A stretch of 64,000 nt of DNA, from positions 1 to 64,000 of the forward strand of contig NZ_SLWR01000002.1 in NCBI RefSeq assembly GCF_004345665.1. The letters run 5' to 3'. Each line of letters starts with the position of its first letter. Within the stretch, counting starts at the first letter, position 1. This document shows positions 33,557 to 43,024 of this stretch, in pieces. The notes beneath the pieces were generated by a model. That model searched no databases, was not told the origin of the DNA, and saw only the letters and a list, made by a program, of their open reading frames with translations. Source of the DNA: Kribbella antiqua (lineage in GTDB: Bacteria; Actinomycetota; Actinomycetes; Propionibacteriales; Kribbellaceae). Made by a program: the position numbers and the translations under genes.

Positions 33557-34764
33557 ATCGCGCCTTCCTCGTGCAGGGTGGCGATCTCTGCTGGGGTGTA
33601 GCCGAGCTCGGTAAGGAGTTCGTCGGTGTGTTCGCCCAGGCAGGGCGGCCGCCGGGACGGGCCGACCGCGCGGCCGTCGACGTGCACGCTGCTCCCGAGG
33701 ACGCGGAGTTCGCGATCCCGGCCGTCGGGCATCGCCACGTCGTGCAGCAAGCCCCGCTCGGTCAACTGGTCGAGCGACAGCGCCTGCTCGACGGTCAGGA
33801 CAGGTGCGACCGGTACGCCGCTGTCCGCGAGCAACCCGTCCCAGTGCGCGGCCGTCTCCTGCTCGAGCGTCTTCTCCAGTTCGGCCTTGAGTTCGAGCCG
33901 GTGCTGCTTGCGTGCCTCGCGGGTGGCGAACCGCTCGTCGGTCAGCAACTCCGGGCGATCAAGCCGGCGACACAGTTCGACGTACTGTTCCTGCTTGTTC
34001 GCCGCGATGTTGAGCGCGCCGTCCGCCGTACGGAAAGTCCCGGATGGCGCCGACGTGGCGTTTTCGTTGCCCATGGCACGCGGTTTGCGGTCGGCGACGA
34101 GGTAGTCAGAAACGACCCAGCCCATCGCCGCGACCGCCGTCTCCAGCATCGACACGTCGAGGAAGCTGCCGACGCCCGTACGAGCGCGTTTCACCAGCGC
34201 GGCCGAGATCGCGAACGCCGCCGCATAGCCACCGAGCGTGTCGGCAATCGGAAAGCCGGTCCGGGTCGGCGCGGTCTCCGGCGTCCCGGTCACGCTCATG
34301 ATCCCGGACAGCCCCTGGATGATCTGGTCGTACGCCGGTCGCCCGCGCATCGGCCCGGTCTGCCCGAACCCGGACACCGCGCAGTAGACCAACCCAGGAT
34401 TCAGCGACTGCAACAAGGAGACCGGGAAGCCGAGCCGTTCGAGCACCCCTGGCCGGAAGTTCTCCAGCAGCACATCGGCCTCGCGGACCAGCCGTTCGAA
34501 GATCTCCCGGCCACGCGGATGCTTGAGATCGAGAGTGATCGAGCGCTTCGCCGAGTTCTGCGCGAGGAACGAAATACCGAGGCCGTCCGCGGACAACGAT
34601 GGATCGGCACCGAGGTTGCGGGCTAGGTCGCCGGTGCGCGGCACCTCGACCTTGATCACGTCGGCGCCCATCAAGGCCAGTTGATAGCCGGCGAACGGAC
34701 CCGCGAGGACGTTGGTGAGGTCCAGCACTCGGACCCCACTCAGCAGATCGGCGTCAGGCTGCAC
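33553..34764 (-). CDS. CaiB/BaiF family (class III) CoA-transferase
   Basis: Transfers CoA between carboxylic acids through an aspartyl-CoA intermediate; 403 residues, normal for the family. The N-terminal part reads LLSGVRVLDLTNVLAGPFAGYQLALMGADVIKVE, and the catalytic Asp is in the AYDQIIQGLSG region after GQTGPMRGRP. The start GTG 34764 follows GGAGCGG and lies inside the end of the upstream IclR gene (11-base overlap). The stop overlaps the lyase start, giving a translationally coupled three-gene operon. Confidence 0.92.
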   Translation of the reverse strand: MQPDADLLSGVRVLDLTNVLAGPFAGYQLALMGADVIKVEVPRTGDLARNLGADPSLSADGLGISFLAQNSAKRSITLDLKHPRGREIFERLVREADVLLENFRPGVLERLGFPVSLLQSLNPGLVYCAVSGFGQTGPMRGRPAYDQIIQGLSGIMSVTGTPETAPTRTGFPIADTLGGYAAAFAISAALVKRARTGVGSFLDVSMLETAVAAMGWVVSDYLVADRKPRAMGNENATSAPSGTFRTADGALNIAANKQEQYVELCRRLDRPELLTDERFATREARKQHRLELKAELEKTLEQETAAHWDGLLADSGVPVAPVLTVEQALSLDQLTERGLLHDVAMPDGRDRELRVLGSSVHVDGRAVGPSRRPPCLGEHTDELLTELGYTPAEIATLHEEGAI

Positions 34765-35518
34765 TGAAGCCGCTCCAGCCAGTCGCGGAGATGGTCTCCG
34801 CACAGCGCCGTACGGCGTTCACATACGACGGCATGCGTTCGTCGTTGAAGCGAGGGCTGGGACCGCCGACCCCGATCGCGGCGACCACTCGCCCGTCGGA
34901 ACGTCGTACCGGAGCCGCAACACCGGAGGCTCCCAACTCCCGCTCGCCGTGGCTGACCGCGTAACCACGGCCGGCCGCCTCGGTGACGGCGGCGCGCAGT
35001 GTCTTGGCATAGCCGTCGGGTCGCGGCGCGTCGATGGCGACCTCCTCGATCAGAGACGGATCGGCCTCGAGTACGGGCGGATCGGTCAGCAGCACCTTCG
35101 ATGCGGCACCACCCCAGAGCGGCAAGGACGAGCCGACCGCGATCGTGTGCCGTACGCTCGACGAACCCTGCGCCTGGGCGAGGCAGACCCGCGTCCGGCC
35201 GACGCGGATGTAGAGGTTCGCCGTCTCGCCGCTGTCGGCGGCGAGCTTGCCCATCGCGGCGCGGACCGCCGGCGGGATCTCCATGCTCGCGCTGCTCAGC
35301 CGCGACCAGCGCAGGAAGCCCGGGCCGATCGCGTACCTGCCGGGCCCACTCGCCGCGACCAGTCCGCGCTGCTCGAGCGTCGTGACCAGGCGCAGCACGG
35401 TCGTCTTCGGCAGGCCGCTCGCATGCGTCAGCGCGGCCAGCGTCCAGGCCGGGTGCTCGTCGTCGAACCGCTCGAGCAGGTCCAGCGCCCGGTGCACACT
35501 CCGCACCCCGTCACTCAT
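34754..35518 (-). CDS. IclR family transcriptional regulator
   Basis: A 254-residue regulator with an N-terminal winged helix (SVHRALDLLERF, LTHASGLPKTTVLRLVTTLEQRGL) and a C-terminal effector domain (about 80-250). ATG 35518 follows AGAGGAA. First gene of an operon with the CoA-transferase and the citryl-CoA lyase-like genes. IclR proteins commonly sense an organic acid and control its catabolism, so the effector is probably the acid degraded here or its product. Confidence 0.92.
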   Translation of the reverse strand: MSDGVRSVHRALDLLERFDDEHPAWTLAALTHASGLPKTTVLRLVTTLEQRGLVAASGPGRYAIGPGFLRWSRLSSASMEIPPAVRAAMGKLAADSGETANLYIRVGRTRVCLAQAQGSSSVRHTIAVGSSLPLWGGAASKVLLTDPPVLEADPSLIEEVAIDAPRPDGYAKTLRAAVTEAAGRGYAVSHGERELGASGVAAPVRRSDGRVVAAIGVGGPSPRFNDERMPSYVNAVRRCAETISATGWSGFSAA

Positions 35519-35766
35519 CCGGTTCCTCTCCACGAAGCCGATGGATCCGACGATAACCCGGCGTACCATAGAACGGAATCTCTGAACCGTCTGGTGGAAT
35601 GCACCGGCTGACCCTCGGCGAGGGCAACTGAGCGGAGCTCGGCCACTCATCAAGCTCCGCGAGCGCCCCCAGGTCGCCGTCGGCTGAGCGGGAATTGGTC
35701 GGGTCGCATGTGGTTGATGAGTGGCGAAGGTCCGCTCTGGGAACGCAGGATGGGAGAGTGGAGCCC

Positions 35767-36171
35767 GTGAAGATCCTGGTCGGTTATGTGCCAACTCCCG
35801 AGGGTGAGGCCGCGCTGACCGCGGCTGCCGCCGAGGCCGAGCTGCGTGGGGCGTCCGTGCTGCTGCTCAACACCAGCCGCGGCGACGCCTACATCGACGC
35901 CCGCTACGCCAACGAGGAGGAGCTCGCCGCGGCCCAGGCCAGGCTTCGCGACCGCGGCGTCGAGGTGAACATCCAGCAGGCCGTCGGCACCGGCGACGTC
36001 GCCGGCGAACTCCTCAAGGCAGCCGCCGCCGAAGACGTCACCCTCATCGTCCTCGGCCTCCGCCGCCGCAGCCCCGTCGGCAAACTCATCCTCGGCAGCA
36101 CCGCCCAGCGCGTCCTGCTGGAGTCTCCCGTTCCGGTCCTCGCCGTCAAGGCGCCTTCCCGGCACGAGTGA
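35767..36171 (+). CDS. universal stress protein (UspA domain)
   Basis: A single UspA domain of 134 residues. It starts VKILVGYVPTPEGEAAL and ends with the nucleotide-loop region GKLILGSTAQRVLLESPVPVLAVK. GTG 35767 is chosen because GGGAG lies about ten bases before it; a GTG nine bases earlier is the alternative. Monocistronic, between the divergent IclR operon and hrpA. Probably ATP-binding and induced in dormancy or stress, from general knowledge of the family. Confidence 0.87.
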   Translation: MKILVGYVPTPEGEAALTAAAAEAELRGASVLLLNTSRGDAYIDARYANEEELAAAQARLRDRGVEVNIQQAVGTGDVAGELLKAAAAEDVTLIVLGLRRRSPVGKLILGSTAQRVLLESPVPVLAVKAPSRHE

Positions 36172-36314
36172 GGTGCGGACGCCCAAGCCATCACAATCGG
36201 CGCCGTCCGGGGACGGCGCGCCTGAGGCGAGGTGGCGCGGAGCGGGTTTGATGGCCTGGCGGTCCGCTAAACCCAGGTGAGTGGTTGGGCGTCGCCGCCT
36301 AAACTGGTCTGGTT

Positions 36315-39300
36315 ATGCCTGATGCCCGGACCGAGTCGTCGAGTCCCACCCCAGCCCCCGGTCCCGTCCAGGACCCCGCCGCGCGCAGCCGCCGGCCTCG
36401 CCGCCGCGGCAGGAAGCCGTCGTCGGGAGCCGTGCAAGTGGCGACGGACGACCCTACCCTCGCCGAGCTGTTGCCTCGGCTTGAAGGGTTGATGGGGTCC
36501 GACCGGGAGCAGATCGGCCGGCGGCTGGAGCGGGTTCGTAGTACCAAGGAAGAGCGGAAGCGGGCTCAGGCGCTGCAGAGCGTGCTCGGCGCGGTCGAGC
36601 AGGCTGAGCGACGGGTGGAGTTGCGGCGGCTCGCCGTACCGGAGATCACGTATCCGGAAGAGTTGCCGGTCAGCCAACTGAAGGACGAGATCGCGGCCGC
36701 GATCCGGGATCACCAGGTGGTTGTGGTCGCGGGCGAGACGGGATCCGGGAAGACGACGCAGATTCCGAAGATCTGTCTCGAGCTGGGCCGCGGAGTCCAG
36801 GGCATGATCGGGCACACGCAGCCGCGGCGGCTGGCGGCCCGGACGGTCGCGGAGCGGATCGCGGAAGAGCTCGGGACCGAGCTCGGCGACACCATCGGCT
36901 TCGCGGTGCGCTTCACCGACAAGGTGAGCGAACGCTCGCTGGTGAAGCTGATGACCGACGGCATCCTGCTGAACGAGCTGCAGCGCGACCGCGACCTGAC
37001 CCGGTACGACACGCTCATCATCGACGAGGCGCACGAGCGCAGCCTCAACATCGACTTCATCCTCGGCTACCTCAAGCGCCTGCTCCCCCGCCGCCCCGAC
37101 CTCAAGGTGATCATCACCTCGGCGACCATCGACCCAGAGCGCTTCGCCGAGCACTTCGCGGACGCCGAGGGCACTCCGGCGCCCATCGTCGAGGTCTCCG
37201 GCCGGACCTATCCGGTCGAGGTGCGGTACCGCCCGATCAACGACCCCGACGACCCGAGCACGATCGACCGGGACCAGACCCAGGCGATCCTGGACGCCGT
37301 CGACGAGCTCGAGTACGAGGCGTCCGGCGACGTACTGGTGTTCCTCAGCGGCGAGCGCGAGATCCGCGACACCGCGGACGCACTCAACGACAAGTACGCC
37401 GCACAGCGCGGCCGGCCCGGCGCCGTCGAAGTACTGCCGCTCTACGCCCGCCTGTCAAACGCCGAGCAACACCGCGTCTTCCAACCACACGGGGGCCGCC
37501 GGATCGTCCTCGCCACCAACGTCGCCGAAACCTCGCTGACCGTCCCCGGCATCAAGTACGTCATCGACCCCGGTACGGCGCGGATCTCGCGCTACAGCCA
37601 TCGCACCAAGGTCCAGCACCTCCCGATCGAGCCGGTCTCGCAGGCGAGCGCGAACCAGCGCAAGGGCCGCTGCGGCCGGACCAGCGACGGCATCTGCATC
37701 CGGCTGTACTCCGAGGAGCACTTCGAGAGCCGGCCGGAGTTCACCGACCCCGAGATCCTGCGCACCAATCTCGCCTCCGTCATCCTGCAGATGACCGCGA
37801 TCGGCCTCGGCGACATCGCCGCATTCCCGTTCATCGACGAGCCGGACAAGCGCAGTATCACCGACGGCCTGCAGCTCCTCACCGAGCTCGGTGCCATCGA
37901 GAAGGCCGGCCGTCTGACCCCGGTCGGCCGCCAACTCGCCCAGATTCCGCTGGATCCGCGGCTGGCCCGGATGATCGTCGAGGCGGACAAGCACGGCTGT
38001 GTCCGCGAGGTGATGGTGATCGCCGCCGCGCTGTCCATTCAGGACCCGCGCGAGCGCCCGACCGACGCCGAGGCCCAGGCACAGCAGGCGCACGCCCGCT
38101 TCCGCGACCCGAACAGCGACTTCCTCGGCTACCTCAACCTCTGGAACTACCTGAAGAAGCAGCAGAAGGAGCTGTCCGGCAACCAGTTCCGCCGGATGTG
38201 CCGCAGCGAGTACCTGAACTATCTCCGCGTCCGCGAGTGGCAGGACATCTTCGCCCAGCTCCGCCAGGTCGCGTCGCAGATCGGCGTCACCCTCAACAGC
38301 GGCGAGCCGGCCGATCCGCAGACCGTGCACGTCTCGCTGATGTCCGGACTGCTGAGCCATCTCGGCATGAAGGACCCGGCCAACCAGCACCAGTACCTCG
38401 GTGCCCGCGGCACCAAGTTCGCCATCTTCCCCGGCTCCGGCCTGTTCAAGAAGCCGCCGCAGTTCGTGATGGCCGCCGAGCTCGTCGAAACCTCCCGGCT
38501 CTGGGCGCGCGTCAACGCCAAGATCGAGCCGGAGTGGGCCGAGGACCTCGCCCAGCACCTGATCAAACGCACGTACTCCGAACCGCACTGGGAACGCAAG
38601 GCCGGCGCGGTGATGGCCTACGAGAAGGTCACCCTGTACGGCGTACCGATCGTTGCCCGGCGCAAGGTCAACTACGGCAAGGTCGATCCCGAGGTCTCGC
38701 GCGAACTCTTCATCCGGCACGCGCTGGTCGAGGGCGACTGGGACACCCACCACAAGTTCTTCCACGAGAACCGCAAGCTGATCGAGGAAGTCGAGGAGCT
38801 GGAGGAACGCACCCGGCGCCGCGACCTGCTGGTCGACGACGAGACGCTGTTCGCCTTCTACGACGAACGGATCGGCGCGGAGGTCGTCACCGGTCGCCAC
38901 TTCGACACCTGGTGGAAGACAGCACGCCAGCGTGACCACGACCTGCTCGACTTCGAGCGGTCGCTGGTGGTCCGCGAAGGTGCGGAGGTCAAGGAAGAGG
39001 AGTTCCCGCTCACCTGGAAACAGAACGGGATGACCTTCGACCTGACCTATGCCTTCGAGCCCGGCACCGACGCCGACGGCGTGACCGTGCACATCCCGCT
39101 GCTGGTGCTGAACCAGGTCAGCGCGGACGGTTTCGAGTGGAGCGTGCCCGGCTTCCGCGAGGACCTCGTCACCACCCTGATCAAGTCGTTGCCGAAAGCA
39201 ACCAGGCGCAACATCGTGCCGGCCCCGGACCACGCCCGGCAGGTCCTCCCCCGGCTCGACCCGGCCTCCGGTCCGCTGACCGACGCGTTGGCCCGTGAGC

Positions 39301-40367
39301 TGCGCAACCTCCGCGACGTGCTGATCGAGCCGTCGGACTGGGACTGGACCCGCGTCCCGGAGCACCTGCGGATGACGTTCCGCGTGATCGACGACAAGGG
39401 CAAGACCGTGGCCGAGGGCAAGGATCTCGCCGCGTTGAAGCAGCGGCTCAAGCCGAAGACCACGGCCGCGATCTCCCAGGTGGCGTCGAAGGCGGTGAGT
39501 GGCCTGGAACGATCCGGCCTCACCGACTGGACGTTCGGCGACCTCCCGCGCAGCTTCTCCGAGCACCGCAACGGCCTCACCGTCGCGGGTTACCCGGCGC
39601 TCGTCGACGAAGGCAAGACCGTCGCGATCCGGCTCCAGGAGACCGAACGCGATCAGGCGGCCGCGATGTGGAACGGCACCCGCCGGCTCCTGCTGCTCAC
39701 CATGCCGTCGGTGATCGACGTGGTCCAGCGGAACCTGACCAATCAGCAGAAGATGACGCTGATGGCAGGCCCGCACCGCAACGTCGGCGAACTGCTCGAC
39801 GACGCGATCGCCGCGGCCGTCGACCAACTGATGGCTGCGGCGCATGGCCCGGCCTGGAACCTGACCGCCTTCTCCGTACTCCGGGACGCCGTACGCTCGG
39901 AGCTCGCGGACACGGTCCTGACGATCCTCCGGCAGGTCGAGCAGGTGCTGACTCACGCGCGTACGGTCGACAAGCAGATCTCCCGGGCATCCAGCCCGGC
40001 GCTGCTCGCCGCGTTGTCCGACGTCCGCGGCCAACTCGAGGGGCTGGTCCACCGCGGCTTCATCACCGAGACCGGTGCGCAGCGTCTACCGGATCTGGTC
40101 CGCTACCTGCGCGGGATCGAGCAGCGGCTGGACAAGATCGGCGCCAACGCGATGCGGGACCGTTCCGGGATGGCGATCATCCAGACGCTCGACGACGAGT
40201 ACCGCGCCCGGCTGAACGCCGTACCGACGGGCAAATACCCCAGCCCCGAGCTCCTCGAAGTCCGCTGGATGCTCGAGGAACTCCGGATCAGCCTCTTCGC
40301 CCAAACCCTCGGCACGCCGTACCCGGTCTCGGAAAAACGCATCCGCAAAGCACTACAGCAGGCCTGA
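36315..40367 (+). CDS. hrpA: ATP-dependent RNA helicase HrpA
   Basis: A 1350-residue DEAH-box helicase, matching the length of HrpA in Escherichia coli, where it acts on mRNA and stalled ribosomes. After a basic N-terminal tail come Walker A GETGSGKTTQIPKI, DEAH in IIDEAHERSLN, ITSATID (motif III) and QRKGRCGRTSDGICIRLYSE (motif VI), then the HA2 and OB-like domains and a long C-terminal DUF3418-type region. ATG 36315 is the only suitable start. Followed by two hairpins that probably end transcription. Confidence 0.95.
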   Translation: MPDARTESSSPTPAPGPVQDPAARSRRPRRRGRKPSSGAVQVATDDPTLAELLPRLEGLMGSDREQIGRRLERVRSTKEERKRAQALQSVLGAVEQAERRVELRRLAVPEITYPEELPVSQLKDEIAAAIRDHQVVVVAGETGSGKTTQIPKICLELGRGVQGMIGHTQPRRLAARTVAERIAEELGTELGDTIGFAVRFTDKVSERSLVKLMTDGILLNELQRDRDLTRYDTLIIDEAHERSLNIDFILGYLKRLLPRRPDLKVIITSATIDPERFAEHFADAEGTPAPIVEVSGRTYPVEVRYRPINDPDDPSTIDRDQTQAILDAVDELEYEASGDVLVFLSGEREIRDTADALNDKYAAQRGRPGAVEVLPLYARLSNAEQHRVFQPHGGRRIVLATNVAETSLTVPGIKYVIDPGTARISRYSHRTKVQHLPIEPVSQASANQRKGRCGRTSDGICIRLYSEEHFESRPEFTDPEILRTNLASVILQMTAIGLGDIAAFPFIDEPDKRSITDGLQLLTELGAIEKAGRLTPVGRQLAQIPLDPRLARMIVEADKHGCVREVMVIAAALSIQDPRERPTDAEAQAQQAHARFRDPNSDFLGYLNLWNYLKKQQKELSGNQFRRMCRSEYLNYLRVREWQDIFAQLRQVASQIGVTLNSGEPADPQTVHVSLMSGLLSHLGMKDPANQHQYLGARGTKFAIFPGSGLFKKPPQFVMAAELVETSRLWARVNAKIEPEWAEDLAQHLIKRTYSEPHWERKAGAVMAYEKVTLYGVPIVARRKVNYGKVDPEVSRELFIRHALVEGDWDTHHKFFHENRKLIEEVEELEERTRRRDLLVDDETLFAFYDERIGAEVVTGRHFDTWWKTARQRDHDLLDFERSLVVREGAEVKEEEFPLTWKQNGMTFDLTYAFEPGTDADGVTVHIPLLVLNQVSADGFEWSVPGFREDLVTTLIKSLPKATRRNIVPAPDHARQVLPRLDPASGPLTDALARELRNLRDVLIEPSDWDWTRVPEHLRMTFRVIDDKGKTVAEGKDLAALKQRLKPKTTAAISQVASKAVSGLERSGLTDWTFGDLPRSFSEHRNGLTVAGYPALVDEGKTVAIRLQETERDQAAAMWNGTRRLLLLTMPSVIDVVQRNLTNQQKMTLMAGPHRNVGELLDDAIAAAVDQLMAAAHGPAWNLTAFSVLRDAVRSELADTVLTILRQVEQVLTHARTVDKQISRASSPALLAALSDVRGQLEGLVHRGFITETGAQRLPDLVRYLRGIEQRLDKIGANAMRDRSGMAIIQTLDDEYRARLNAVPTGKYPSPELLEVRWMLEELRISLFAQTLGTPYPVSEKRIRKALQQA

Positions 40368-40456
40368 CTCGTCGGGGGACGAACGCGCGTTGGGAGCCGC
40401 GGCGGAACTCGCGGGGGAGACAACAGCTGCCAGCCACGACCCCGGTACGACGAAAA

Positions 40457-40486
40457 TCGCCACTTCCCCTTCTCGGGAAGCGGCGA
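40457..40486 (+). terminator. hairpin downstream of hrpA
   Basis: TCGCC-A-CTTCCC (40457-40468) pairs with GGGAAG-C-GGCGA (40475-40486) around a six-base loop, with one A/C mismatch. There is no T-run after it. It is the first of two stems between convergent genes. Confidence 0.5.
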
Positions 40487-40500
40487 CTGGGTCTGAAAAT

Positions 40501-40528
40501 GCGGCGCCCGCCCTGGGGCGGGCGCCGC
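40501..40528. terminator. strong bidirectional hairpin between hrpA and the VOC gene
   Basis: A perfect 12-bp GC stem (40501-40512 with 40517-40528) closes a CTGG loop. Read on the minus strand it is followed by ATTTTC, so it should terminate the VOC transcript; on the plus strand it backs up termination of hrpA. Confidence 0.7.
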
Positions 40529-40534
40529 TGCGTT

Positions 40535-40951
40535 CTACTCCAGGCAGATCCTGAAGGGGTGGCCCGCTGGGTCGGCGTAGATCCGCCAGCCACGGGCGTT
40601 CTCGGCGGGTGGTGGGTCCAGGGGGTCGAGCGGTTCGGCGCCGAGGGCGGTCACACTCGCGTGACCGCTGGCAAGGTCCTCGACGATCAGGTCGAGATGG
40701 AGATCCTGCGCTTCGATGCCGGGCCAGGTGGCCGGCATGTAGTCCTCGGAGCGGCGGAAGGCCAGCGTCGAGAAGCCGAGCGACGAGCCGGGGCCGGTCA
40801 GGCTCCGCCAGTCGTCATCGCCGTTCTCGTCGATCTCCAGCCCCAGCAGCCCCGAGTAGAACTGGGCGAGCTCGAGTGGGTCCGGGCAATCCAGCACCAC
40901 CGAGCCGAGCCGCCCGGCAGTACTGCCCGGCTGCTCTGCCACCTGCGTCAT
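40535..40951 (-). CDS. VOC superfamily (glyoxalase/dioxygenase-fold) protein
   Basis: A 138-residue protein with two beta-alpha-beta-beta-beta modules: GSVVLDCPDPLELAQFYSGLLGLE at the front and LIVEDLASGHASVTALGAEPLDP ... WRIYADPAGHPFRICLE at the back. The C-terminal YADPAGHPFCL-type signature is typical of small actinobacterial VOC proteins that may bind drugs or act as isomerases or lyases. It has its own hairpin-bearing leader. Confidence 0.88.
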   Translation of the reverse strand: MTQVAEQPGSTAGRLGSVVLDCPDPLELAQFYSGLLGLEIDENGDDDWRSLTGPGSSLGFSTLAFRRSEDYMPATWPGIEAQDLHLDLIVEDLASGHASVTALGAEPLDPLDPPPAENARGWRIYADPAGHPFRICLE

Positions 40952-40977
40952 CTATCCTCCAACTTCGGTTTCATCCA

Positions 40978-40998
40978 CCTGCCCCTGTCGGGGGCAGG
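40978..40998 (-). other. 8-bp stem-loop upstream of the VOC gene
   Basis: CCTGCCCC (40978-40985) pairs perfectly with GGGGCAGG (40991-40998) over a five-base loop, 27 bases before the VOC start. It lies downstream of the CGNR regulator gene on the same strand, so it may end that transcript, although no T-run follows. Confidence 0.45.
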
Positions 40999-41140
40999 CA
41001 CGGCCAGGCCCATCCCGGTCAGAAGGCCCGGCCGCCTACGATGACAGGTCCGCCCGACAGTTCGCATCTTTCGACACGCCTTGTTGACCGGTCAGCTCGT
41101 CGCGGACGGTGATCGGCGGCATTGTGTACCAGTAAAATTA

Positions 41141-41764
41141 TCAGTCAGTAGTAGCAGACCTGCGGCGTTCGCTGAGCTTCCGGATCTTGGCGCGCGTACC
41201 GCAGTCCTCCATCGAGCACCAGCGGCGCGACCCGTTGCGGCTCTTGTCGAGGAACAGCCAACCGCAGCCGCCCTCGTCGATCGGGCACGCGCGCAACTGC
41301 CGCAGATCGACCGTCCGCAGCAACTCGACCGCAGCCGTCACCAGCCGATCCGGGATCATCGACGCCGGCGAGGTACCGACCACAAGCTCGGCGACGGCAC
41401 CGCCGGGCACCAGCACCGAGCGAGCCGCGGCTGCCGACCATCGGAGCGTCAGAAGCTCAAGCGCAGCAGGAGATTCGCCACTTCGGCTCAGTACGGCGTA
41501 GACGGCTTCGCGAATCTCCACGGTCGCATGCAGCGCCTGCTCGGCCGTGCCCGGCGCACTGCTCCACGCCGCAGTCACAGCGGCCACCTCAGCGTCGTTG
41601 AGTAACCCCGTACGCCGGGTCCACGCCAGCAGCTCCGCGGGGACCGGAATGTAGTCGAGCTCGTCGTCCACGCCGCCGGCCACGCGCGGCGACACCGTGT
41701 TCACCAGCTCGAGTGCGGGATGCCCGCCGACGATGCGGAATACCTCATTGCGGTCCTCGGTCAT
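41141..41764 (-). CDS. CGNR zinc-finger / ABATE-domain regulator
   Basis: A 207-residue probable transcription regulator. The N-terminal ABATE domain (FRIVGGHPALELVNTVSPR) is a putative ligand-binding fold; the C-terminal CGNR motif holds four spaced cysteines (ACPIDEGGCGWLFLDKS, then RRWCSMEDCGTR) and a basic tail. The ATG at 41764 has no ribosome binding site, but a TAGCAT box ends seven bases upstream, so it may be leaderless. Divergent from the MFS/fructosamine kinase pair, the likely target. Confidence 0.9.
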   Translation of the reverse strand: MTEDRNEVFRIVGGHPALELVNTVSPRVAGGVDDELDYIPVPAELLAWTRRTGLLNDAEVAAVTAAWSSAPGTAEQALHATVEIREAVYAVLSRSGESPAALELLTLRWSAAAARSVLVPGGAVAELVVGTSPASMIPDRLVTAAVELLRTVDLRQLRACPIDEGGCGWLFLDKSRNGSRRWCSMEDCGTRAKIRKLSERRRSATTD

Positions 41765-41815
41765 ACGTGAGATGCTACCACCATAAGCTTCTTTACTGGA
41801 ATCGCAGGTGACGTC

Positions 41816-43024
41816 ATGTTTCTCACGTCCCGCAAACCCCACGCCGCGCTGGTCACGCTCGGCGTCGGCACGTTCTCCTACGTGACCGTCGAAGTCCTGC
41901 CGATCGGCCTGCTGACCGTGATCGCCGCCGACCTGCATCGCTCCCGCTCCGATATCGGTCTCCTCGTCACGGGGTACGCCGTGATCGTCGTACTGGCGGC
42001 AATCCCGCTGGCCCGGCTGACGCTCGGGCTCCCCCGCCAGCTCGTCCTCGGCGCCACACTGGGCCTGATGGCCGTCGGAGCCGCCGTCTCCGCGCTGGCA
42101 CCGACGTACGAGGTGCTGCTGGTCGGCCGACTGCTCACGGCGCTGTCCCACGCGCTCTTCTGGTCGATCATCTTCCCGATCGCGACCGGGTTGTTCCCGC
42201 CGGCGGTCCGTGGCCGAGTGGTCGCGAGACTCTCGATCGGCTCCGCGCTCGGTCCGGTGATCGGCATACCGCTCGGCACTTGGCTCGGCGAGTGGGCCGG
42301 GTGGCGTGTGCCGTTCGCCCTCATGGCCGTGGTCGGAGGCGCGACGTGTCTTGGCGTAGCGAGGCTGCTGCCGCGCGTCGACGTACGGGAGGTCGCGGCT
42401 GACCGTGGCATCGCTCCTTCCGTTCGCCGGTACGCCGTACTCGTCGCCAGCACGGCCCTCGGGGTGGCTGGCTTCCTGACCTTCAACACCTACGTGACGC
42501 CCTTCCTGCTGGATGTCAGCGGCTTCACGTCCGATGCGCTCGGTCCGATCCTTCTGGCCAGCGGAGTGGGCGGCCTGACGGGGACTCTGCTCATTGGCCG
42601 GTTGCTGGACCGGGACCCGTGGTCCGCTGTCGTCCTGCCGCTGTCGGTGATCTGTTTCGCGCTCTTCGGCCTCTATGCGGTCGGACACCAGCCGGTGGCC
42701 GCAGTGCTGCTCGTTGCCCTCGCTGGGATGGCCTTCAGCGGGCTGGCGGTCGCCGTACTGAGCAGAACGCTGCAGGTGGCACCCGGTAGCACGGACCTCG
42801 CGTCGGCGGGCACCAACTCCGCGTTCAACGTGGGGATCGCCGCAGGTGCGTTCATCGGTGGTGGACTGCTCGACAACACCGGCGTGCGGAGTGTGGCGCT
42901 GGTCGGCGGCCTGCTGGCGGTGGTGGCTCTGATGGCGATGACGGCCGACGAGCCGGTGCTGGCTCGTCGCCGCCCGGAGGTGGAAGAGTGCGGGGATGGC
43001 TGTCTTTGTGAAGAGGCGGCATGA
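41816..43024 (+). CDS. MFS transporter (DHA1/AraJ-like)
   Basis: A 12-helix major facilitator of 402 residues starting at ATG 41816. Its first segment (VTLGVGTFSYVTVEVLPIGLLTVIAADL) and the loop motif are typical of the sugar-efflux/drug-efflux DHA1 group. The gene overlaps the following fructosamine kinase gene by 29 bases, so the two are coupled. Its control by the divergent CGNR regulator is inferred from position. Confidence 0.9.
   Translation: MFLTSRKPHAALVTLGVGTFSYVTVEVLPIGLLTVIAADLHRSRSDIGLLVTGYAVIVVLAAIPLARLTLGLPRQLVLGATLGLMAVGAAVSALAPTYEVLLVGRLLTALSHALFWSIIFPIATGLFPPAVRGRVVARLSIGSALGPVIGIPLGTWLGEWAGWRVPFALMAVVGGATCLGVARLLPRVDVREVAADRGIAPSVRRYAVLVASTALGVAGFLTFNTYVTPFLLDVSGFTSDALGPILLASGVGGLTGTLLIGRLLDRDPWSAVVLPLSVICFALFGLYAVGHQPVAAVLLVALAGMAFSGLAVAVLSRTLQVAPGSTDLASAGTNSAFNVGIAAGAFIGGGLLDNTGVRSVALVGGLLAVVALMAMTADEPVLARRRPEVEECGDGCLCEEAA

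Noticed and set aside
37455..40052. Very long open frame antisense to hrpA
   Set aside because: High-GC genes often open the complementary frame; the translation has no conserved motif and hrpA itself is clear.
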